From an uncultured Opitutia bacterium (GTDB lineage: Bacteria > Verrucomicrobiota > Verrucomicrobiia > Opitutales > Opitutaceae), in assembly GCA_903834135.1 (NCBI GenBank), contig CAILHZ010000008.1, positions 62,001 through 126,000 of the forward strand: a DNA stretch of 64,000 bases, read 5' to 3'. This document shows positions 1-10,400 of the stretch, piece by piece (position 1 is the stretch's first letter; each line of letters starts with the position of its first letter). The translations under genes and the position numbers were made by a program. Below the pieces are notes generated by a model. The model saw only the letters and a list, made by a program, of their open reading frames with translations. It ran no database searches and had not been told where the DNA came from.

Positions 1-2005
1 CAATTTGTGCTATCTCGAGTTTTGATAACTCCCGATTAAACACCGTAAGATCAGATGCTTCGGCATGCTTAAAGCCGTCATCTCTAAAACGATATCCGAG
101 TGTTAAGTCAGGTGGAGCACCTTGATAGTTAATAGATTTAAATAACCCGTCTTTGACTATTTCGGTTTTAGCTAATTTTCCATTAATAAAGAGGCGAGCT
201 CCCGTTGCTAGGCTTGAACCATCATAGGTAACAGCCAAATGAATCCACTTAGCTTTATCCAGAAGATCATGAGTCGTTATTTTAAGTGACGCACCTGGCC
301 ATAAGTAATGCATGCCAAACGATAGCTTCCCCTGCTCAACTAAGAGCTCATACCCCCTACTTCCCGCATCCGCTGGAGCCTTTGTATGGTGAAGGATAAC
401 TGCACGATTAATTGTAGCCTCAGGCAATTTAACCCATATGCCTAAGCTAAAGGGCTGGGTACGATCAAAATGCCCTACACCAGGAAATCTATAGCCATTG
501 TCTCCTTCGAATTGACTTACATCACCTTTGTCAGACTTAACAATCAGTGGGTTTTCATCGGCAAGGCCAAATAGTGCCATATCACTTTGATTACTTACAT
601 GCACTTCGCTATGGGCTGGCTTATTTTTCTTTGCGGGCACTTGCACTGTTTGCTGAGCATCTAGGGGATACTCAGCTATCAAGCCAGATACAGCTGATGG
701 CATGACCCCTTTCTTAGAAAGCCAATCTGAGAAATGATCTATTTGATTAGCCTGTGTCATCACAAGCGTTTGTTGAATGAGTCGCGTCTGCTTTCTTAAA
801 GACTCGAGCTTTTCATCCTCAGTATCCGTTGTAAGTAGCAAAGTCGGAACAGGCATTGAATCTGCGAATCCTCCGTACGAGATTTGTCCCGCTTCATCAA
901 TATTCTGGAAGAATGAAAATAAAGAATAATAATCTTTCTGACTAATAGGATCAAATTTATGATCATGGCACCTACAGCAATCCAGCGTTAGCCCAAGAAA
1001 TGCTGTTCCAAAAGTAGATACTCGATCTGCAACGTAAGCCACACGGTATTCTTCTTCGACAATACCTCCCTCTTCATTTTGATTATGCAAGCGGTTAAAC
1101 GCAGTTGCCAAGCGTTGTTCCTTAGTAGGATGAGGCAATAAATCTCCAGCAATTTGCCAGGTCGCAAATTGGTCATAATGCATGTTGTGATTAAACGCGT
1201 TTATTACCCAATCCCTGTATGGCCACATAGGTCTTGGGCGATCCATTTGATAACCGTGCGTATCTGCGTAGCGTGCGACATCAAGCCAATCACTGGCCAT
1301 GCGCTCACCATAATGAGGAGAATTCAGCAATCGATCTACGACTTGAGAATAGGCTTTAGATGAGGAATCTTTCAGAAACTCATCTACCTCTTCAGGCGTA
1401 GGAGGTAAACCCGTGAGATCAAAGCTAACACGCCTTAAAAGACGTTCTGCTGAAGCCTGTTTTTTTGTATGCATGCCAACTTTACGAAGCTTCGCTTGGA
1501 TAAAAGAATCGATTGGATTTTGTCTATCTGCAGCCTCAGGAGCTTTCGTTGCACTAAGCGCTGTAAAAGCCCAATGCCCACCCCAAGGAGCCCCCTGCTC
1601 AACCCATCGCTTTAAGATATCAATTTCAGCAGGCTTTAATTGTCTAACTGCCTTAACGGGCGGCATTCTATCGTCTTCGTCAGAACTGGTAATTCGGAGA
1701 ACAAGTTCACTTGCGTCTAAGTCTCCTGGTTTTACAACCGTGATACCCTTTCTTGTACGAAACAAACCTTCCTTTAAATCGAGCCGAAGATCTTCTTTAC
1801 GCTTATTTTCATCCGGACCATGACACTTAAAACAGGCATCAGAAAGAATCGGAGCTACATCATGTGAAAAATTAATCTTATCTAGGCCTAGAGCTTCAAT
1901 ACTCCAGGCTAGCGGGACATAATTGCTAATGATTAGAGTAAGGCAAAGCCCACGTAGTATTCGTAAGCTATGGTATTTAACTATAAAGTAGCGGACAGTA
2001 AACAC
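1..2005 (-). CDS. PSCyt1-DUF1549-LamG protein, 3' end outside window
   Basis: The reverse strand is open from a GTG at 2005 to the window edge, about 668 residues with no stop; I checked the frame at many points. A hydrophobic N-terminus is followed by a cytochrome-like PSCyt1 module with a CFKCHG haem motif, a DUF1549 module (WPYRDWV, CRCHDHKFDP) and then a LamG/concanavalin-like region (residues about 500-660; KWIHLAVTYDGSSLATGARL). The expected C-terminal DUF1553 would lie outside. It resembles the gene at 3491-5962, which lacks LamG. Such proteins in Planctomycetes and Verrucomicrobia are surface or periplasmic proteins tied to polysaccharide use; the exact reaction is unknown. It lies 34 bases after the DUF1501 gene. 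No ATG fits the N-terminus, so GTG is chosen. Confidence 0.85.
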   Translation of the reverse strand, partial: MFTVRYFIVKYHSLRILRGLCLTLIISNYVPLAWSIEALGLDKINFSHDVAPILSDACFKCHGPDENKRKEDLRLDLKEGLFRTRKGITVVKPGDLDASELVLRITSSDEDDRMPPVKAVRQLKPAEIDILKRWVEQGAPWGGHWAFTALSATKAPEAADRQNPIDSFIQAKLRKVGMHTKKQASAERLLRRVSFDLTGLPPTPEEVDEFLKDSSSKAYSQVVDRLLNSPHYGERMASDWLDVARYADTHGYQMDRPRPMWPYRDWVINAFNHNMHYDQFATWQIAGDLLPHPTKEQRLATAFNRLHNQNEEGGIVEEEYRVAYVADRVSTFGTAFLGLTLDCCRCHDHKFDPISQKDYYSLFSFFQNIDEAGQISYGGFADSMPVPTLLLTTDTEDEKLESLRKQTRLIQQTLVMTQANQIDHFSDWLSKKGVMPSAVSGLIAEYPLDAQQTVQVPAKKNKPAHSEVHVSNQSDMALFGLADENPLIVKSDKGDVSQFEGDNGYRFPGVGHFDRTQPFSLGIWVKLPEATINRAVILHHTKAPADAGSRGYELLVEQGKLSFGMHYLWPGASLKITTHDLLDKAKWIHLAVTYDGSSLATGARLFINGKLAKTEIVKDGLFKSINYQGAPPDLTLGYRFRDDGFKHAEASDLTVFNRELSKLEIAQI

Positions 2006-2039
2006 AGGGGGCTAAAAAAAGTATTACTGAATTTCTATC

Positions 2040-3494
2040 CTATGCAAGGATCTCAGAAATAACCTTCCCGTGAACATCGGTAAGTCTAAATTGCCTACCC
2101 TGGTAACGATAGGTAAGGCGTTCATGATCTATTCCCAACATATGAAGTATCGTAGCCTGCCAATCATGCACGTGGACCGGATCTTTAACGACATTGTAAC
2201 TAAAATCATCTGTCTGCCCATACGCTATACCTGGCTTAACTCCTCCACCTATCATCCATGAACTATACGCAGAACCTAGATGATCTCTACCATGCTTACC
2301 ACGCTTAGTCACATCACCTTGAACAAATACAGTACGGCCAAATTCGCTAGCGAAAATAACTAGGGTATCTTCAAGCATACCGCGCTCTTTTAAATCTTGT
2401 ACTAGAGCAGCTGTGGGCTGATCGGTATCCTTACACTGAATTTCTAGCTGCGTATCTAAGTTTTGATGTTGATCCCAACCACCATGCATAAGTTGAATAA
2501 ATCTAACTCCTTTCTCAGAAAGTCTCCTCGCTAAAAGACAATTTCGTGCATAGCTGCCAGGTCGATTTACATCAGGGCCGTAGCGTTGAAGTATATGAGC
2601 TGGTTCAGATTTTAGATCTAATAGACCAGGAATACTCGTCTGCATTTTAAATGCCATCTCGTACTGTGAGATACGGGTATCAATTTCTGGATCAGCATTT
2701 AATTTAAGCTGATGATGATTTAGCGAATCAATATCATCTAAGAGCTCTCTTTTTTGAACACGGTCTAACCCAGGTGCATCATTTAAATACAGTACAGGCT
2801 CTCCTTCACTGCGTAAACGTACACCTTGATACTTGGATGGAATAAAACCACTACCCCAGTAGTGCTCATAGAATAATTGCCCACAGGTTTTTTGCATATC
2901 CGATGAGGTCATGACTACAAAAGAAGGAAGATCTTCGGCCATTGAGCCTAGGCCATAGGTTAACCATGAACCCATACTTGGTCTTCCTGGAATCTGAGAG
3001 CCAGTTAGAGAAAAAGTTACACCAGGAGCGTGATTCACCGCCTCTGTATGCATCGAGCGTATCAAACACATGTCGTCAGATAGATTCCCTATATAAGGAA
3101 GTAATTCACTCATCCAACGCCCAGTTTTACCATACTGCTTAAATGGCTTTAAAGCGGGCAAAATTGGAAACTTCTTTTGATCAGAAGTCATCGTTGATAG
3201 CCGATTGCCCGAACGCACTGACTGAGGCAATTCCTGAAGTCTTAAAGCAGCTAAGCCAGGCTTATAATCGAATAAATCTACCTGAGAGGGGCCACCGCCT
3301 TGCCATAGAAGAATAACCCTCTTAGCGGTTGGTGGAAAATGAGGTAAGCCTAATGCGTTCTTAGGAGAAGTAAGTGCCCCGTACACTTTATCATTCATCA
3401 AACTACTGAGTACAGCAGCACCAATACCAGTAGCTGTCTTACCGAAGAATTGACGCCTTGATATTTTTAAATGTGCTTCACTTAGAGGGTTCAT
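2040..3494 (-). CDS. DUF1501 family Tat-exported protein
   Basis: A 484-residue protein with a twin-arginine signal (SRRQFF, residues 12-17) and a hydrophobic stretch ending near residue 40. DUF1501 proteins are sulfatase/phosphatase-fold homologues; the family hallmarks seen here are LLWQGGGPSQVDLFDYKPG (residues 62-80), HGGWDQH (337-343) and SEFGRTV. The ATG overlaps the TGA of the preceding DUF1553 gene by four bases, which argues for translational coupling. The pairing of DUF1501 with PSCyt1-DUF1549-DUF1553 proteins is a standard arrangement in Planctomycetes and Verrucomicrobia and is thought to act in sulfated or complex polysaccharide use. The catalytic role is not established. Confidence 0.92.
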   Translation of the reverse strand: MNPLSEAHLKISRRQFFGKTATGIGAAVLSSLMNDKVYGALTSPKNALGLPHFPPTAKRVILLWQGGGPSQVDLFDYKPGLAALRLQELPQSVRSGNRLSTMTSDQKKFPILPALKPFKQYGKTGRWMSELLPYIGNLSDDMCLIRSMHTEAVNHAPGVTFSLTGSQIPGRPSMGSWLTYGLGSMAEDLPSFVVMTSSDMQKTCGQLFYEHYWGSGFIPSKYQGVRLRSEGEPVLYLNDAPGLDRVQKRELLDDIDSLNHHQLKLNADPEIDTRISQYEMAFKMQTSIPGLLDLKSEPAHILQRYGPDVNRPGSYARNCLLARRLSEKGVRFIQLMHGGWDQHQNLDTQLEIQCKDTDQPTAALVQDLKERGMLEDTLVIFASEFGRTVFVQGDVTKRGKHGRDHLGSAYSSWMIGGGVKPGIAYGQTDDFSYNVVKDPVHVHDWQATILHMLGIDHERLTYRYQGRQFRLTDVHGKVISEILA

Positions 3495-5962
3495 GATTTA
3501 GTAAGGGCCTCATCTAAATTAAAGATCGCTAAGCAAACAGCAGTAAAAGCTGCTTCTTCAGGTGCAGGATATTTTGTATCAAATGAACTGTCTCCCACTT
3601 TCAAAATTGAAAGTGCGGATGTTGGATTATTCTTAAAATGAGTTAGTTGTTTATTATAGCACTGAGTTAATATTTCTTTTTCCTCACTATCTGGATAGCG
3701 TGAAAGGACTGCCTTAAAGGCATAACTTATACGTGAGGTTTTCCAAAACTTAGCACGTAATGTTTTTTGTGCTAGTCTCCTAGCCGCCTCGATATAGGTA
3801 GGATCATTTAAAGTAACCAGTGCATGTAGAGGAGTACTTGTGATCATTGATCTTACTTTGCAGGTATTACGAACTGAGGCATCAAACATATTAGCAGGTG
3901 CTACAGTCCTTCTCCAAAACGTATAAATACTGCGCCTGTATAAATCATTTCCTTTTGACTGAGGATAAGTAAAGTCACGTTCCTTTGTAATATTAAGGGA
4001 TCCCCAAATATCAGCAGGTTGGTAAGGATAGACGGGCTTACCCCCGATTTTATCAACGAGAAGTCCACTCGTCGCAAGGGCTTGATCTCTTATAAGCATA
4101 GCGGGCATTCTAAATCTTGCTCCACGTGCGTAGAGGCGATTCTCAGGGTCTTTATCCAGTAAATAAGGAGTTACTAAAGATGACTGACGATACGTTGCAC
4201 TCGTTACAATTAAACGCTGGATATGTTTAACATTCCACCCACTGGATACAAACTCTGAGGCTAACCAATCTAGGAGTTCTTGATGCACAGGGGGGTCGCT
4301 TTGTACTCCAAAGTCTTCGCTAGTTTTAACTATGCCTAATCCAAAGAATGTCTGCCAATACCGGTTTACAGTAACCCGTGCTGTAAGTGGATTAGCAGGG
4401 CTCACTAGCCACCGCGCTAAACCAAGTCGGTTATGTGGCGAGTTACTCGGCATGGGTGGCAAAAATTCAGGGGTATTAAAAATCACTTTCCCTAAATGCG
4501 ATTCATAGTTACCACGATCTAAAATATAGGTATCCCGAGGCTTACTATCCTCCATTACCATAACCATAGGATCATCATCGGATTTTAAACGAATAAGTTC
4601 TTCTGAATCTTTGTAAAGTTCGGGACTCTGAGTAGGTAGCACTTTCTTATAATGATATCTCCTAAGTGCACTACGCTGAGAATCGGTTTTATCGGATTCT
4701 GATAAAGTAGCTGCTAAATATATTTCTTTATCTGGAAAGTCTTTATTTTTTGCAACTTCAGCTATCCATTTAGCAAGTAAAGCACTGATCTGCTGATCTG
4801 ATTTATTTTCCTTGTTCTTGTCCTCGAGTGTCTTGATTTGCTTCTTATGTTCAGGACTACCCAAATCAAGGACAGGTTTAGCGAGTCTTATACGTGATCC
4901 AGCACTAATATTTGAGCCACCTGTTTCAGGGAGGTGATTGAAGGCATCCATGAACGCATAATAGTCTTTTTGCTTAATAGGATCATATTTGTGATCGTGA
5001 CATTGAGCACATGCCATCGTTAACCCAAGCCACGTTGTCGAGGTTGTGTCGACTCGATCAAACAAACTAACATTACGTTGTTCCTCAGGAATTGCTCCAC
5101 CCTCACCGTTAAGAAGATGATTACGGTTAAATGCTGTAGCTATTTTCTGCTCTTGAGTTGAATTTGGCAGTAAGTCGCCTGCAAGTTGCTCAATCGTAAA
5201 TTGATCAAAAGGCATATTAGCATTCATCGCCTTTACTACCCAATCTCTCCATATCCACTGAAAGGTATCGCCATCTTCTTGATAGCCGTTGGAATCTGCG
5301 TACCGTGCAGAATCAAGCCATGGTAAAGCCATTTTCTCTCCATAGTGCTGCGATGCCATCAACCTGTCTACTACGTGTTCGTAAGCATTTGTACTTTCAT
5401 CATTAACAAAATCATCTACCTCATTAAGAGTGGGAGGAAGACCTGTCAGATCTAGGCTTAGGCGTCTAATTAAAGTTTCTTTAGTCGCCTCATTAGAAGG
5501 TACTAAACCACTCCTTACTAATTTTTGAAGAACAAAGGAATCGATAGGATTTTTAATCCAATTTGAATCTACAGTTTTAGGTATACTAGGTCTTTTTAAT
5601 TCAGTGAAACTCCAGTGAGGTGTAAAGGATGCACCTTCATTAATCCAACGGGTTAGAACTAATTTCTGTTCTTCAGTAAGCTGCCGATTTGAGGATTTCG
5701 GCGGCATATGTTCATCCTCATCTTTCGAGAAGATGCGAGCAATTAACTCACTATTTTCAGCATCTTTAGGAATAACTACTTCATTGCCCCTCTGACCTTC
5801 TTTAGTATCTAACCTTAATTTCGCTTTTCGTTTTGTAGCATCCTGGCCGTGACAATAAAAACAGTTTTCTGATAATATAGGTCTTACCTCATGTGTATAA
5901 TCTACAGGATCTGAATATCCATCTATACCAATTAAACTTACTAGAATAATCCACTTAAACAT
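3491..5962 (-). CDS. PSCyt1-DUF1549-DUF1553 protein
   Basis: An 823-residue secreted protein. A short signal peptide (residues 1-17) precedes a PSCyt1 cytochrome-like module with CFYCH at residues 34-38 and the downstream MPP motif of a haem Met ligand region. DUF1549 follows (LRRLSLDLTGLPPT type, here IRRLSLDLTGLPPTLNEVDD, and CAQCHDHKYDP), then DUF1553 from about residue 500 (NRLGLARWLVSPANPLTARV, NRYWQTFFG) to the typical end AAFTAVCLAIFNLDE. This is the complete domain set, without the LamG insert of its neighbour at 1-2005. It is co-transcribed with the DUF1501 gene (ATGA overlap) and probably with the GH109-like gene 49 bases upstream. Function in glycan breakdown is inferred from context only. 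Confidence 0.92.
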   Translation of the reverse strand: MFKWIILVSLIGIDGYSDPVDYTHEVRPILSENCFYCHGQDATKRKAKLRLDTKEGQRGNEVVIPKDAENSELIARIFSKDEDEHMPPKSSNRQLTEEQKLVLTRWINEGASFTPHWSFTELKRPSIPKTVDSNWIKNPIDSFVLQKLVRSGLVPSNEATKETLIRRLSLDLTGLPPTLNEVDDFVNDESTNAYEHVVDRLMASQHYGEKMALPWLDSARYADSNGYQEDGDTFQWIWRDWVVKAMNANMPFDQFTIEQLAGDLLPNSTQEQKIATAFNRNHLLNGEGGAIPEEQRNVSLFDRVDTTSTTWLGLTMACAQCHDHKYDPIKQKDYYAFMDAFNHLPETGGSNISAGSRIRLAKPVLDLGSPEHKKQIKTLEDKNKENKSDQQISALLAKWIAEVAKNKDFPDKEIYLAATLSESDKTDSQRSALRRYHYKKVLPTQSPELYKDSEELIRLKSDDDPMVMVMEDSKPRDTYILDRGNYESHLGKVIFNTPEFLPPMPSNSPHNRLGLARWLVSPANPLTARVTVNRYWQTFFGLGIVKTSEDFGVQSDPPVHQELLDWLASEFVSSGWNVKHIQRLIVTSATYRQSSLVTPYLLDKDPENRLYARGARFRMPAMLIRDQALATSGLLVDKIGGKPVYPYQPADIWGSLNITKERDFTYPQSKGNDLYRRSIYTFWRRTVAPANMFDASVRNTCKVRSMITSTPLHALVTLNDPTYIEAARRLAQKTLRAKFWKTSRISYAFKAVLSRYPDSEEKEILTQCYNKQLTHFKNNPTSALSILKVGDSSFDTKYPAPEEAAFTAVCLAIFNLDEALTKS

Positions 5963-6011
5963 AGCTATTTAGACTTAGAAAAATAAGTATGTAAAATAAG
6001 GTTCCTAAGAC

Positions 6012-7385
6012 TTACGTTACCTCATTTTTATTCCAGCGTCCACGTGTAAAATCAGGTACATCAATACTCTGACTTCGATTGGCGACTGACCATTCCGTTA
6101 ATGGAGCCAAAACAGACCAACTTGTTGAGTCATACACGTTTTGATCCAGTGGTTCCCCTTGGCGTAAGCATGTAATAATTCTCCACATCATGATATAATC
6201 CATACCACCATGGCCACCCGCAGTAGCTTGAGCGGTCACACTTAACTTTTTCCATAAGGGGTGATCATATTTAGCTAAAAATTCATTAAGCTTACTTCCT
6301 TCAGTCCACTCCTCGCCACTGTGCGTTTCTCCTTCAATTGAAACGCGAGTCGGGAAACTAGCAAAGATACCGCGTGTACCTTGAATATGATTTAACCGTG
6401 AATAAGGCCTTGGCGTTGTTTCATTCCACTGAAGTAAAATAGTTTTACCACGTAAGGTCTTAATAATGGATGTGTTCATATCACCACCCTTCCATACCCC
6501 GATTTTATTCCATTTATGATCTGCTGGAAAATGCTCTTTAGCGTAAAGTGCTCGTCCCCTAGCAGGTGATGACATCGATGAAAGATAATCAAAGCGGTCT
6601 GAACGATTTATACCCATATACTGTGCTATTGGGCCTATTCCATGTGTAGGATATAAATTTCCATTACGTGCAGCATAGTGAAGCGTTCTCCACGAACCTA
6701 TTCCATGGTCAACTTGCTTCATTTGGGACCTCAAATCATGTAAATACGCAGCCTCCCCGTGGAGCAGTTCACCTAGAAGACCTAATCTACATAAGTTTAA
6801 GCAAACGAGCTCTTCACGACCATAGCATGTGTTCTCTAACATCATACAGTGACGTTTAGTTTGCTCTGCGGTATTCACTAACTGCCAGCATTCCTCTACA
6901 GTAAGCGCAATAGGAACCTCAATAAAGACATGCTTACCTGATAACATTGTTGCAACACCCATGGGAGCATGGAGTTGCCACGGAGTAGCAACAAAAACAG
7001 CATGAATATCTGATCTTTCAAGCATACGCTTCCAATCATCATCGGTCTTACCATATTCTGCAGGAAGAGGTCGCCCAGCCTTAGTTACTTGTTCCAGTGC
7101 TTTATCAAGTGATGGTCTATGATTATCACATAAAGCCACTACCTCTACTCCCTCAAACGTTAAAAGCATGCCAAGATGAGTAGATCCTCTTGCTCCTATA
7201 CCTAATACGGCAACGCGTAGATTATCTATTGGTTTATCTGCTAAACTCATCACACCATTATCACCTGCTGGAATGGTATTTTCCGTAGCACTTGCGTGCG
7301 CTTTTTGATTTTTATTAGCGAGCATTAAACCTGCTCCTAAGGTTGCAACATTAAGTAAAAAATCCCTGCGTGTTGGGGTATTCAT
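6012..7385 (-). CDS. GH109-like Gfo/Idh/MocA enzyme, Tat-exported
   Basis: 457 residues. A Tat signal (TRRDF, residues 5-9, then a hydrophobic run) is followed by an NAD-binding Rossmann domain (GIGARG, 62-67) and EVPIALTVEE at about 156-165. The motifs YPTHGIGP (245-252), GGHGGMDY and SVANRSQSIDVPDFTRG are those of GH109, a family that includes alpha-N-acetylgalactosaminidases working through a transient NAD-dependent oxidation. Export of an NAD-using enzyme by Tat, folded and cofactor-loaded, fits that family. It sits between a GH106-like gene and the DUF1501/DUF1553 pair in one minus-strand run, so it probably helps strip sugars from the same substrate. Substrate specificity cannot be read from the sequence; other Gfo/Idh/MocA activities remain possible. 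Confidence 0.85.
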   Translation of the reverse strand: MNTPTRRDFLLNVATLGAGLMLANKNQKAHASATENTIPAGDNGVMSLADKPIDNLRVAVLGIGARGSTHLGMLLTFEGVEVVALCDNHRPSLDKALEQVTKAGRPLPAEYGKTDDDWKRMLERSDIHAVFVATPWQLHAPMGVATMLSGKHVFIEVPIALTVEECWQLVNTAEQTKRHCMMLENTCYGREELVCLNLCRLGLLGELLHGEAAYLHDLRSQMKQVDHGIGSWRTLHYAARNGNLYPTHGIGPIAQYMGINRSDRFDYLSSMSSPARGRALYAKEHFPADHKWNKIGVWKGGDMNTSIIKTLRGKTILLQWNETTPRPYSRLNHIQGTRGIFASFPTRVSIEGETHSGEEWTEGSKLNEFLAKYDHPLWKKLSVTAQATAGGHGGMDYIMMWRIITCLRQGEPLDQNVYDSTSWSVLAPLTEWSVANRSQSIDVPDFTRGRWNKNEVT

Positions 7386-7418
7386 AAAGTAAGAGGAGTT
7401 TAGCGTGTATTTTTAAGA

Positions 7419-10400
7419 CTAACGAGAACTGCGAGAAATTAAGCGCACTGGACCAATTAATCCCGAGGGCAATAATGGCGATTTAGCCGTATAGGGTTTT
7501 ACGTCAGCGTAAGTATATTTTACTGCACCAGGTTGCTCATCACCAATAAGGCGATTTACCCAGGCATTTGTTACCCTAATTTTAATCACATTATCTCCTG
7601 CTTTAAGAAAGTGCTTTAGTTCTAAGCGGTACGGGGCATGCCAGACTTGATGAAGCACTGTACCGTTAATTTGCACCTCTGCCATGTTTTTGACATCACC
7701 AAGATCAAGCCAGAGTTCAGCGCTGCTATTTAACCACTCTGGATCTACAGCAAATGTTTTTGTGTAAGCACCTACACCTGAATAGTATTTTATTCCAAGA
7801 TCGGTAGAATCACTCCAAGATATCAGGTCACTTAATTCAGCTGAAGCTGGAGCACCTCTTCCATTTTCGAATTCTACTTTCCAAGGACCAGTAAGTGCAC
7901 GTAAGACATGCTCAGTCATTACGGGGAGTGTCACACTCTGAATAGATGTTTTTTTACGAAATACAATAAACGCACTACCCCACGCTTCGAGTTTAAGTGG
8001 CACTGAAGTAACTCCCTGATTCATCGTATAGCTTAACGCTTCTTTATACCCTGTTTCTGGATGCCAGAGTTCAGCTTCTTTACCCTCAACTCTAAAGGAA
8101 GCATTAAAGACTTCGTTATGATCGCTTCTGTTAGCAACAAAGTAAATATCCTCACCAGCCACTCTCCTGTGAATATAATCGATGCGTGAATCTGCAGCTG
8201 ATTTCGTGAAGTCAAAATCTCGAACTATTCCTAACTGATTAAGTACTCGTTCAATGGTTTGCCCTGCAAAGACTTGGCCATTACCTACATGGTATTCACC
8301 TGCGCCAGTTCCGAAAAGGGCATCTGTTAAGATCTTAAACTCTGCAGGATCATCTGAAAGACTTGGATCATTAATTGGCTTTGCTCCGATGACTGTGGCG
8401 CCTTCTTGCACGAGTTTATAAAGTGCACGAAGCACCGGTAAGGACATATTCTTAGTGAAAGGATCAAGACATAATACACGGTATGACATACCACTAGGTG
8501 CTGTGATACGGTTATTATTAACGTGAAGTACATTAATTAGCCCATCTGGATTGATAAAATCGTAACCATACCCCGCAGGAATATTAGGCGACTTTTTAGA
8601 GAAAAGTGCAGTTAGGTTAGTATCCTCACCGTAGTAATAAATCAGATCTGCTTGAAACTGGCCTTGCTGCAGTAGAAAGCTACACCGGGATAGATAATCA
8701 ATCCATGGCCCTGCTTGTTCAGCCCACGTTTCATTACGATTGAACCACTGACCGTATGGCCCGAGCGTTAAGCCTGGAGCTTTACCTACAACAGGTTGAT
8801 GGGCTGATTCATGGATCACAAATCGGTTGATACCATTTAAAAATTCTTGATCTGCAGTTGGCTTTAAGGTTTCAGGTGACCACATCCAATCCGAACCATA
8901 TGCAGTCATAGATTCAGCTGCCGCAAGATTTTGGCCATAGATATGCGCTACTGATGCTGATTCTCGGTCGTCTGCATTCAAATGAAACATTTCCTTATAT
9001 GTGCCGTAATCAGGCATCCACATTGCACTCATCGGTATATCGTCGAGCTTCTTGACCTCCATTCCATCTGCAATCAGAGCACGTCCACCTTCGTGCGACT
9101 CACCGTAGTGGCCCATGCCCCGCTCTTTTAAAGACGCCTGTACCTGACCATAATGTTCATCAGCTACTAAATCAGAGATTACCTTTCTGAAATCCCATAA
9201 AAAGCGGTCACTCGCCTCTGAACTCTCAACAATGTGCCCTGCAAATACAGGTAGCCAAGCAATTGGATCATATCCACGAGACTGCTTAAATTTTGCAATC
9301 ATATCATCTGTCCAATTTTGAGCCCCCGCCTCCCAGCTATCGGTAATCACGTACTTTATTCCACGCTTACCCATCAATTCAGATCCTACGGTTTCTTTGT
9401 AACTATTTAGATAGCCATCCATGTAATTTTTAACATAGCTGCGATTTAATTTATCTACTTCAAGGCCGGTAGCCTCTTCAGTTGCAGGATGATTTGTTTT
9501 ACCGATTAAAGAAAACCCAAGTCTAAGAATTCTCCACTTGCCTGCAGGTACGTCCCACTTCAAGGAACCATCTTTTTGCATAAGACTAGTTAAATCAATG
9601 ATCGAGTCTTTTGAAATAATATCAGAAGCACCGTAGCTAGGTGTAGGAAATTTATACAGCCCGTCCTCCATCATACCAAACGCCGCTTTCTTCTCAAAAT
9701 AATTGATCCGAGCACCAGGAATTAAATTATAATCAACGATTTCATAATATTTAGGAGCGGAATGATTTTTTGCTTTAGGGTTATTTACTGAAGCAAGTGC
9801 TATCTGCTTTCTTTTACTTACTGAATACTCCTGCCTAAAAACAATTCTGAAATACTTAGCTTTCACAACGGGCAAAGAAATCGTTATTGAGGGAGCATCA
9901 AAATATTCAAATGGAGCAACTAAGCTAAAATCTTTTCCATCATTGCTCGAATAGACATAAAGCTGAGCAGTACGTATACCGTATAAATCATTATCGGCTT
10001 TAGTAAGACGTCTCACAATTAGCTTGGCCGTATGAATGATTTGAGGCTCAGAAAAACGATACTGAATCCATGAGTCATTACCCGTTTCAGAAATAGGAAG
10101 AAGCGTTAGCTTTAAGGGCACAGATCCCTTATGGTCTATCCTTTCAGACAAAGGCCCACTTGACGTAATCTCAGGGTGCAGTGCTTCAAGTGATGAATCT
10201 GTTTCAGCTACCTTGTAAGCGACCACTGCTGCATCCGCGTAGAACTGAGGTACACTTAGGTCGGTCAAAGAAACCCGGGCATGATCTTGTGTTGGTATCG
10301 TCTGAAATGGTCCACTTACTGTAGGTGGATGATTAAGTATGCCATTAAAAGTCCTGCCTCCTTCAATATCTGTTTCACTCCAGACATACTTTTTCATACC

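Noticed and set aside
1413..1823. 136-codon plus-strand open frame
   Set aside because: It lies wholly inside the minus-strand PSCyt1-DUF1549 gene, whose translation is supported by known motifs. It is a shadow frame.
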